From positions 1-8,252 of the forward strand of contig JAGCWG010000602.1 of the NCBI GenBank assembly GCA_017961965.1: a stretch of DNA of 8,252 nt, read 5' to 3'. Within the stretch, counting starts at the first letter, position 1. Each line of letters begins with the position of its first letter. Position numbers and translations under genes: made by a program. Source of the DNA: Bacteroidaceae bacterium. GTDB lineage: Bacteria; Bacteroidota; Bacteroidia; Bacteroidales; Bacteroidaceae. A model generated the notes under the pieces. It saw only the letters and a program-made list of their open reading frames with translations. It had not been told where the DNA came from and did not search any database. This document shows positions 1 to 5,853 of this stretch, piece by piece.

Positions 1-1
1 G

Positions 2-625
2 GTGGCTGTTGCGGTACAAAAGGCAGGAATGGAGGTAACGCTCGTAAGCGACCTTTGTGAGTTGTGTGAGAACAAGTCTGAGGAGATACATAATATAGCT
101 GCCACAACAATAGTGGCGTGCCACCCAAGGGCTGTGAAGAGTCTTATGGCTTATGCAGGTGAGGACGACGTGAAGTCCTTGAGCATCCGTGGGCGTTCAG
201 CAGAAGACGTGCTGAAAGAATTGGGTGTACAGCCAGTTGAAGTAAGTGTGGAAGATTCTAAGGCATGGATGGCACAGATGGAAGCCATGCCTAAGCGACT
301 GGGTGATGATGCTTGGTTCCCAACGCTTGACAAGGATGTATGTGCCGAATGTGGGAAGTGCTTAGAGTTCTGCCCATTTGGTGTGTATGAGATGGTGGAG
401 GAGCGCATTCGTGTCGTTCACCCTCATAATTGCAAGAACAACTGTCCTGCCTGTGCCCGCACTTGTCCTGCAAGTGCCATCATATTCCCTAAGTATGACC
501 GTAGTCCTATCAACGGTGGGGAAAGCGTGCAGGAGAGTGCCATCAAGCTGGACTCAAAGGAGCTATATGCCAAGACGCTTCGCGAGAAACTTGCATCAAG
601 AAAGATTAGACTAATCAGAGAGTAG
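2..625 (+). CDS. 2[4Fe-4S] ferredoxin-type protein with cysteine-bearing N-terminal domain (5' partial)
   Basis: Numbering starts at the codon at base 2. Residues 111-165 form a bacterial-type double-cluster ferredoxin domain. One motif is C114-x2-C117-x2-C120-x3-C124-P and the other is C144-x3-C148-x2-C151-x3-C155-P, which is enough for two [4Fe-4S] clusters; the second has a one-residue-longer first spacer. Residues 1-75 form a separate alpha/beta-looking domain with DLCELC (C19, C22) and ACHPRAV (C40), which could bind a further cofactor. Such N-terminal domains normally begin upstream of the first residue seen here, and the reading frame is open to the window edge, so I read the gene as truncated by roughly 20 residues rather than starting at GTG 2. 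The C-terminal tail (about 185-207) is basic and probably cytoplasmic. The next gene starts 9 bases after the stop. Likely role: electron carrier for the radical SAM enzyme or the DUF116 protein downstream. The ferredoxin domain is certain; the partner is inferred. Confidence 0.85.
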   Translation: MAVAVQKAGMEVTLVSDLCELCENKSEEIHNIAATTIVACHPRAVKSLMAYAGEDDVKSLSIRGRSAEDVLKELGVQPVEVSVEDSKAWMAQMEAMPKRLGDDAWFPTLDKDVCAECGKCLEFCPFGVYEMVEERIRVVHPHNCKNNCPACARTCPASAIIFPKYDRSPINGGESVQESAIKLDSKELYAKTLREKLASRKIRLIRE

Positions 626-634
626 AAATAGAAT

Positions 635-1846
635 ATGAAGGAATATACCTCATTGGTAAAACTATGCTGGAGGGTGTTCAGACAGACACCAATCAGGCTG
701 TTGTGGAAGTTTTTCTGGAACTTCTGCCTGCCTAATGTGTGGAATATGCACCACTTCGAGAAACGCCAGAAGCGAGGTGAGCCTTTCTTTCCGGCCTTCA
801 ATATGATTTCCGTAACGGAGACATGCAATCTTGCCTGTAGCGGATGCTGGGTGAGTCAAGGAGGACGGAAGAGTCTCACGATGGAGCAGATTGACGGTAT
901 CATTCGGGAGAGTAAACGGCATGGTTCCAAGTTTTTCGGAATACTGGGTGGCGAGCCCCTGATGTACAAGGGACTTCTGAGTATCTTCCAGAAGCATAGC
1001 GATTGCTACTTCCAGTTGTTTACCAATGGCACTCTACTTACCGAGGACATTGCCTTCCAGCTTCGCAAGGCTGGTAATGTGACTCCACTCATCAGCATAG
1101 AGGGATTGGAACAGGAGAGTGACCGAAGACGGCAGGCTAATGAGGTGTTCCAGCGTACACTTCGTGGTGTACGAGCCTGTAGGAAGGCAGGACTTATCTT
1201 TGGTGTGGCAGCAAGTATTTGCAAGAACAATTACGACGAATTGGTAAGTCGTCAACACATAGAGCGAGTAGCTCGTGAAGGTGCTGCATACCTATGGTAC
1301 TACATCTATCGTCCCGTAGGAGCAAATGCACATCCAGAGCAAGCGTTGAGTCAGGAACAGATACAAGGTCTTAGACAGTTCCTCGTACATGAGCGCATGA
1401 ATGCCCCAGTGGCACTTATAGATGTCTATTGGGACGAAGAAGGAAGGGCAATATGTCCGGGAGCAACAGGAATGAGTCATCACATCTCCCCTTCAGGCGC
1501 CATAGAGTTCTGTCCAGTCATTCAGATGGCAACGGACTTCATCAATTCGGATGCAAGCAATATGACGGAACTATATGCAAAGTCACAGTTCCTGACAGAT
1601 ATGAGACACAGGATAGCCCAGAGCACACGAGGGTGCATCATAATGGATAATCCTCAACAGATGGCTGAGATGATAAAAGAATATGACGCCAAGGAAACTA
1701 CTACCCGTGGCACGGCAATGGAAGAATATGCAAGGATGACAAGCATCCCAAGCCACAACATGAACACAAATCTTATTCCTGAACAGAGCCGTCCTTATAG
1801 GTGGCTCAAACGAAATTACTTCTTCGGTTTTGGAGCTTATGGGTAG
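635..1846 (+). CDS. Radical SAM enzyme, possibly acting on an isoprenoid lipid
   Basis: This 403-residue protein has the radical SAM cluster motif C64-x3-C68-x2-C71 followed by Trp (CNLACSGCW) and the SAM-binding GGEP at 105-108. A further strand, SIEG (154-157), fits the family's partial TIM barrel. Such enzymes cleave S-adenosylmethionine to a 5'-deoxyadenosyl radical. The C-terminal third carries C274 (ICPG), C293 (EFCP) and C334 (RGC), reminiscent of a SPASM/twitch-type auxiliary cluster but with too few cysteines visible for a full SPASM domain. Residues 10-38 are rich in Trp, Phe and Leu with interspersed Arg/Lys, suggesting an amphipathic helix that docks on the membrane. The start ATG lies 9 bases after the upstream stop and has no good ribosome binding site. 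Its place next to a polyprenyl synthase and terpene cyclase recalls HpnH, which adds 5'-deoxyadenosine to hopene. A lipid-modifying role is inferred from that, and the substrate is unknown. Peptide maturation is an alternative, but no small precursor peptide gene is visible. Confidence 0.9.
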   Translation: MKEYTSLVKLCWRVFRQTPIRLLWKFFWNFCLPNVWNMHHFEKRQKRGEPFFPAFNMISVTETCNLACSGCWVSQGGRKSLTMEQIDGIIRESKRHGSKFFGILGGEPLMYKGLLSIFQKHSDCYFQLFTNGTLLTEDIAFQLRKAGNVTPLISIEGLEQESDRRRQANEVFQRTLRGVRACRKAGLIFGVAASICKNNYDELVSRQHIERVAREGAAYLWYYIYRPVGANAHPEQALSQEQIQGLRQFLVHERMNAPVALIDVYWDEEGRAICPGATGMSHHISPSGAIEFCPVIQMATDFINSDASNMTELYAKSQFLTDMRHRIAQSTRGCIIMDNPQQMAEMIKEYDAKETTTRGTAMEEYARMTSIPSHNMNTNLIPEQSRPYRWLKRNYFFGFGAYG

Positions 1847-1930
1847 AGATATTTAGAATGTCAAATGTTAGTTTCAGATTAATGCACTTCATGGAAGCAT
1901 GAATATGGGACGAGGTTAAATTAAGGAATA
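1847..1930 (+). promoter_or_regulatory. Intergenic leader of the synthase gene with small alternative hairpins
   Basis: This 84-base gap separates the radical SAM gene from the DUF116-polyprenyl synthase gene. It contains TTCATG (1888-1893), loop GAAG, CATGAA (1898-1903), a 6-bp stem. The same bases can instead pair CTTC (1887-1890) with GAAG (1894-1897) around an ATG loop, so two folds compete. No T-tract follows, so it is not a convincing terminator. AAGGA at 1923-1927 lies only 3 bases from the ATG at 1931, too close for a good Shine-Dalgarno. I see no clear Bacteroidota promoter (TTG then TAnnTTTG). An internal promoter or a processing site is possible but unproven. Confidence 0.3.
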
Positions 1931-3406
1931 ATGAGCAAACAGTATGTCATACCATCGACGTTGGAGCAACGTATGCATTTGCGCAAGGCACTAAGGGCAT
2001 TTGTGCAGACGCAACAGTTGTGTCCGCCTGTTTCGCTCAAGCAGTTGGAGCAACTGGCAGATACGTTTATTAGCGACCATGAGGACTGTGTGGACATGCG
2101 TCCTTGGTTGATGGTAGAGATTCACAATCAGGTATGGTTGCCTGTTGTTGCTGGTATTCCTTATGAACGTCGATTGTTGATGTTGCCAAAATGTCTCAGT
2201 CGATATGGCGAGTGTCAGGCTGAATTTGATGAGTATGGCCTACTTTGCCATCGTTGCGGTCGTTGCCACATCCCTAATCTGCAAGACAAGGCAGAGCAAC
2301 TTGGAGGTTTAAGCATTGTGGCAGAAGGATTCACACAGGTTATTGAACTCATAGAGAATAATGTGGTTGATGCCGTCATAGGCGTTAGCTGTCTTGATTC
2401 TCTGGAGAAAGCCTTTCCCCTTCTTGTGCGTCATGCCGTTCCGGGGTTGGCAATAGCCTTGAATGACTCTGGCTGCCGTGACACTCATGTGGATGTGGAT
2501 TACGTGGAGGAGATGCTGTCTCTCTTGAATGAAGAAGCCACTTCCCACTTACTTGACCATGAGGCAATACAAGAACAGGTGAACCGTTGGTTCTCTCGTC
2601 AGGAATTGGAGCAACTCATGCTTCCTGCCACAGACTCTACTCAGAAGATATGTCTTGACTGGATGAGTGGTGACGGCAAGCGTTGGCGTCCTTTCCTGTT
2701 GTCTGCCGTATGGCAAGCCTTGACAGGCAAGACTGAGATGCCTATTGACGTACATCGTGCTGCCGTAGCCGTGGAATGTTTCCACAAGGCTTCACTCATT
2801 CATGATGATGTGGAGGACAAGGATGGTACACGCTATGGCAAGCCTACCATCAACGCGTTATATGGTGATGCTTTTGCCATAAATGTAGGCGATGCCTTGT
2901 TAGGACAAGGCTATCGTATCTTGGCCCAGAGTAACAATCCTGAGTTACTTCGCCTTATAGCTGATGCACATATCAGGTTGTGCCGTGGGCAAGGTGAGGA
3001 ACTTATGTGGGATAAGTCACCAGTCACGTTAGACTTTGTGATGAACATCTTCCGCAATAAGACCGTACCAGCATTTGAGGTATCGTTGATGCTTGGCTTG
3101 AGTTGTACAGGCAATTTTGCACACCTTCGTCCTATGCTTAAGGATTATTCTGAAGCCTTGGGTATTGCTTATCAGTTGAAGGATGACTTGGACGATTTTG
3201 TTCAGGACAACGAACTTGCATGTCGTCCTTCTGCTGTGTTGGCTTTGAGGACGGAGCATCCTTCATGGAGTCAGGATGAGGTGAAGACTGAGCTTCAGAG
3301 ATTGACCGACCAATATCATCAGCAAGCCCTTGATGCACTTAATGGTTTGGGCGAAATGGAACTAAAACGCCTGCTTTATCAGGTGACAGAAAAGATATTG
3401 GGATGA
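1931..3406 (+). CDS. DUF116-trans-polyprenyl diphosphate synthase fusion
   Basis: This 491-residue protein has two parts. Residues about 50-200 match DUF116, a cysteine-rich domain of unknown function: LPKC88-x6-C95-x10-C106-x2-C109-x2-C112, then DAVIGVSC154L and SGC182. The cysteine spacing suggests a metal or Fe-S site. Residues about 240-490 are a trans-isoprenyl diphosphate synthase. The first aspartate-rich motif is DDVED (292-296), the second is DDLDD (418-422), and between them lie R301 and GKPT (303-306). These bind Mg2+ and the diphosphates while isopentenyl diphosphate units are added. The second Arg of the usual RRG is Tyr302. Ala287 and Ser288, five and four residues before the first motif, are small, and DDxxD lacks the two-residue insertion of E. 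coli-type farnesyl diphosphate synthase. This argues for a C20 or longer product (inference). The 3' end overlaps the next gene by ATGA, implying coupled translation. A normal synthase is about 300-350 residues, so the extra N-terminal domain accounts for the size. The function of the fusion is unknown. Confidence 0.92.
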   Translation: MSKQYVIPSTLEQRMHLRKALRAFVQTQQLCPPVSLKQLEQLADTFISDHEDCVDMRPWLMVEIHNQVWLPVVAGIPYERRLLMLPKCLSRYGECQAEFDEYGLLCHRCGRCHIPNLQDKAEQLGGLSIVAEGFTQVIELIENNVVDAVIGVSCLDSLEKAFPLLVRHAVPGLAIALNDSGCRDTHVDVDYVEEMLSLLNEEATSHLLDHEAIQEQVNRWFSRQELEQLMLPATDSTQKICLDWMSGDGKRWRPFLLSAVWQALTGKTEMPIDVHRAAVAVECFHKASLIHDDVEDKDGTRYGKPTINALYGDAFAINVGDALLGQGYRILAQSNNPELLRLIADAHIRLCRGQGEELMWDKSPVTLDFVMNIFRNKTVPAFEVSLMLGLSCTGNFAHLRPMLKDYSEALGIAYQLKDDLDDFVQDNELACRPSAVLALRTEHPSWSQDEVKTELQRLTDQYHQQALDALNGLGEMELKRLLYQVTEKILG

Positions 3407-4065
3407 AAGCGCCATTACTATATAAAGTATATCGTACCTTGCGTAGGGGATGGAAACGAATGTCCCCTGATGCGCAACAGGCATTACGGTCATTTGTTGC
3501 CTCGCAAAAGACGGCGCATGGCTATATGAATGCCGGAGGTGCGGAGGATGCTTACTATAAGCAGTTTGGCGATGTGCTTGAAGCCGTATTCAGTCCCAGC
3601 AAACTAATACGTATGCCTATCCACCTCACGGTACAGGAGAGTAGGAACAGAGATACAATCTATGGACGTTTCTTTGAATTCCTTGAACAGGAAATGAGGA
3701 TGTCACGTCCAAAGGAAATAAACATAGATATGCCCAAGTCAGTAACTACAAATGCTGTGTGTTGTATCGTGGCTATGATGCATCAGATGGGCAAACAACC
3801 TGATGCCATGTGTGTGGAGTGGATTCGCCAACGTCAAGACGAGACAGGAGGATTCTATGCAAGCGACTTGGCTACCGTTCCAGACTTGTTGAGTACGTCT
3901 GTGGCTTTATTCACACTCCGTCTCATAGGTGCGGAAGTAAAAGATGCCTCATCTTTCATACAAGCCCATTGGTTGGACAACGGAGGCTTTGCACCAACAT
4001 TGTACGATGAATATAGCGATGTGGAATACGTCTTTTATGGATTATTGGCATTAGGAACAATATAG
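3403..4065 (+). CDS. Small prenyltransferase/squalene-oxidase-repeat protein, accessory role suspected
   Basis: This 220-residue protein is built of alpha-alpha-barrel repeats like those of terpene cyclases and protein prenyltransferase beta subunits. Repeat-like units are visible near 31-63 (FVASQKTAHGYM, then FGDVLEAVF), 140-176 (WIRQRQDETGGFY, then STSVALFTLRLIG) and 185-219 (NGGFAP, then YVFYGLLALG). It has no DxDD cyclase motif, and I cannot see the Asp/Cys/His zinc ligands of protein prenyltransferases, so its own catalysis is doubtful. The N-terminus (residues 2-19) is strongly basic and could touch membrane lipid. It starts inside the last codons of the synthase gene by an ATGA overlap and precedes the cyclase by 63 bases. 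Possible jobs are an accessory subunit or substrate carrier for the cyclase, or a diverged enzyme. It is too short to be a whole cyclase, and the next gene already has both ends of one, so it is not a split fragment. Fold assignment is fairly sure; role is not. Confidence 0.8.
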   Translation: MKAPLLYKVYRTLRRGWKRMSPDAQQALRSFVASQKTAHGYMNAGGAEDAYYKQFGDVLEAVFSPSKLIRMPIHLTVQESRNRDTIYGRFFEFLEQEMRMSRPKEINIDMPKSVTTNAVCCIVAMMHQMGKQPDAMCVEWIRQRQDETGGFYASDLATVPDLLSTSVALFTLRLIGAEVKDASSFIQAHWLDNGGFAPTLYDEYSDVEYVFYGLLALGTI

Positions 4066-4082
4066 ACCAACTAACTAAACAG

Positions 4083-4106
4083 GCATGGAGCAAGTCTTGC
4101 CCATGC
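4083..4106 (+). promoter_or_regulatory. Strong intergenic hairpin upstream of the cyclase
   Basis: GCATGG (4083-4088), one bulged A (4089) and GCAA (4090-4093) pair exactly with TTGC (4097-4100) and CCATGC (4101-4106) across a three-base GTC loop. This makes a 10-bp stem with a single bulge. It is followed by TGTGTAAGAAGG rather than a T-run, so it does not look like an intrinsic terminator. The nearby ribosome binding site (4115-4121) is outside the stem. A role as RNA-processing site, 5' stabiliser for the cyclase message or partial attenuator is inferred. Confidence 0.6.
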
Positions 4107-4114
4107 TGTGTAAG

Positions 4115-4121
4115 AAGGAGG
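4115..4121 (+). promoter_or_regulatory. Perfect Shine-Dalgarno for the cyclase gene
   Basis: AAGGAGG ends 7 bases before the ATG at 4129, which is ideal spacing and fixes the start of the cyclase. It stands out because the other genes with visible leaders have weak or absent sites, as is usual in Bacteroidota. The cyclase may therefore be translated independently and strongly compared with its neighbours. Confidence 0.75.
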
Positions 4122-4128
4122 AACACTA

Positions 4129-5853
4129 ATGAAAACAGAACAGTTGAAGGAAATACAGACAGATGCCATGGAGTACCTCATGAAGAGTCGCTCCGAGGAT
4201 GGCCTGTGGAGAGGCTCACTTTCGAGTAGTGCCATCTCTACGGCTGTTAGTGTGTTTGCCCTTCAACGAATAGATGCAGATAAATATGCAACACATATCC
4301 AGGCAGGAGTGCGTTGGTTGCAAGGAGCCATGAAGCCTGATGGCTCTTGGGGCGATAGCATGGAGAGTCCGTCAAACATGACAGCTACCTTGCTTACCTA
4401 TGTCTCACTCTATGCTGTGGGACAAGCGCCACAGGAATCGAGGCAATACCTCAATAGACAATTTGGAGGTGACAGTGAGGAGGCACTCACGAAAGGTGTG
4501 CTTCGCTATTATGGTCGCGACCTCACTTTCTCTGTTCCTATCCTTATGATGTGTGCCTTGGCAGGTGTCGTAAAGGATTGGAAGAAGATACCGCCATTTC
4601 CGTTTGAGCTTGCCACTTTGCCTCAGCGTCTATTCCGTTATCTTAACCTCCCAGTGGTGAGCTATGCCATTCCTGCACTTATTGCCATTGGTATATGCCA
4701 GATGCACAAGAAGGGAGGACTTTTGACACCTATACGCAAACTCTTTGTTCCAAAGGCTATGCGTGTGTTACGTCGTATGCAACCTGTGGATGGCGGATTC
4801 CTTGAGGCTGCCCCTCTTACAGCTTTTGTTAGTATGTGTTTGGCAGAAGGTTCATTCCGTGAACATGAGGTGACACAACGTTGTGCCCAGTTCCTTGTTG
4901 ATACGGTTCGAGAGGATGGTTCTTGGCCTATTGACACAAACCTTTCAGGATGGTTGACAAGCCTTGCATCCAAGGTCTTGCCTCATAATGGCATTGTTGA
5001 TGTGGAAGGTCTCGCTAATATTATAAAGGGAAATGCAACAACATTTGTTCATCCATTCACGTCTGCCGTACCCGGAGGATGGGGATGGAGCGATTTGAGT
5101 GGTTCTGTTCCCGATGGTGACGATACGAGTGGTGCGTTAGTAGCCCTCTATCATCTTACACAAGGCAAGAGTAGTCACGAAGTGGAAAACGGCTTGAAAT
5201 GGTTGATGCAATTGCAGAATAACGACGGAGGAATGCCTACGTTCTGCAAGGGATGGGGCAAATTACCTTTTGACCGAAGCACACCAGACATAACGGCTCA
5301 CGCCATACTTGCCATGGGACTTTGGTTGCCTTGTTTGGAAGGACAGTTGAAAACTGACGTTCAGAAGAGCTTGGACAAGATGCTTGCGTGGATGGAAGAT
5401 ACCATAGAAAATGACAATGGCAACGAAGCAAGCGGATGGGTTCCTTTGTGGTTTGGCGACCAAGATGCAACAGATGAAAAGGCACCTGTATATGGTACAG
5501 CCACGGCTATTGACTACTTGATGTCTGCCCATCATCCTGCGGCAACAAAGTTGGCACAATCTCAGATAGACTTCATAATCCGTACCCAGAATGATGACGG
5601 AGGATGGGGAGGCAACAAGGATGTTAAATCGAAGGTTACCTTCACGAGTCGTGCACTTGCTGCCTTGGCTCATTTCCCAGATAAGTATGAAGACGCAAAG
5701 AATCGTGGATGGGAATATCTCTACAAGCGACACAAGGAAGGCACTCTTTATGAGCGTGAACCAATAGGCTTGTATTTCTCTCGTCTTTGGTATTCCGAAG
5801 AACTATATAACGTCTTATTCTTGTTGAACGCGTTAAAAGGCATGAACGTATGA
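4129..5853 (+). CDS. Class II terpene cyclase, squalene-hopene cyclase superfamily
   Basis: This 574-residue protein carries the class II protonation motif DxDD as D329-G-D331-D332-T, preceded by GGWGW (316-320). That is the arrangement in squalene-hopene cyclases, whose DxDDTA is preceded by GGW. QW-type repeats recur: DGSWGD (71-76), DGGF (221-224), DGSW (263-266), NNDGGM (364-369) and DDGGWGG (489-495). The C-terminal stretch EPIGLYFSRLWY (544-555) matches the conserved aromatic end of the family. These enzymes protonate an alkene or epoxide and run a polycyclisation cascade, normally as monotopic inner-membrane proteins. It is shorter than typical squalene-hopene cyclases (about 630 residues). 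With a polyprenyl synthase but no squalene synthase in view, the substrate could be a polyprenyl diphosphate, a C20-C25 isoprenoid, squalene made elsewhere, or a prenylated compound. I would not name it shc. The last codons overlap the next gene by ATGA, so both are probably translated together. Confidence 0.93.
   Translation: MKTEQLKEIQTDAMEYLMKSRSEDGLWRGSLSSSAISTAVSVFALQRIDADKYATHIQAGVRWLQGAMKPDGSWGDSMESPSNMTATLLTYVSLYAVGQAPQESRQYLNRQFGGDSEEALTKGVLRYYGRDLTFSVPILMMCALAGVVKDWKKIPPFPFELATLPQRLFRYLNLPVVSYAIPALIAIGICQMHKKGGLLTPIRKLFVPKAMRVLRRMQPVDGGFLEAAPLTAFVSMCLAEGSFREHEVTQRCAQFLVDTVREDGSWPIDTNLSGWLTSLASKVLPHNGIVDVEGLANIIKGNATTFVHPFTSAVPGGWGWSDLSGSVPDGDDTSGALVALYHLTQGKSSHEVENGLKWLMQLQNNDGGMPTFCKGWGKLPFDRSTPDITAHAILAMGLWLPCLEGQLKTDVQKSLDKMLAWMEDTIENDNGNEASGWVPLWFGDQDATDEKAPVYGTATAIDYLMSAHHPAATKLAQSQIDFIIRTQNDDGGWGGNKDVKSKVTFTSRALAALAHFPDKYEDAKNRGWEYLYKRHKEGTLYEREPIGLYFSRLWYSEELYNVLFLLNALKGMNV

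Noticed and set aside
2..4. GTG at base 2 as the true start of the ferredoxin-type gene.
   Set aside because: The frame is open to the window edge, no leader is visible, and the first residues already look like the inside of a folded domain. Truncation is more likely.
424..828. Reverse-strand open frame spanning the junction of the ferredoxin-type and radical SAM genes.
   Set aside because: It overlaps the C4-type cluster motifs on the + strand and the start of the radical SAM gene, and has no motif of its own.
635..1846. Radical SAM protein as part of a peptide-modification (RiPP) cluster.
   Set aside because: No short precursor peptide frame with a ribosome binding site is visible in the gaps, and the neighbours are terpenoid genes. 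It cannot be fully excluded because the upstream region is missing.
4083..4106. Intergenic hairpin as a rho-independent terminator.
   Set aside because: No run of T follows the stem, and a strong ribosome binding site for the next co-directional gene follows at once.
5263..5733. Long reverse-strand open frame inside the cyclase gene.
   Set aside because: It lies wholly opposite a gene with clear family motifs, and its translation shows no recognisable domain. It is a shadow of the + strand coding pattern, like the other antisense frames here.
3403..5853. Small repeat protein and cyclase as one cyclase gene split by a frameshift.
   Set aside because: The cyclase has its own perfect ribosome binding site, an N-terminal repeat region, the DxDD motif and the normal C-terminal end. 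The small protein is not a missing piece of it.
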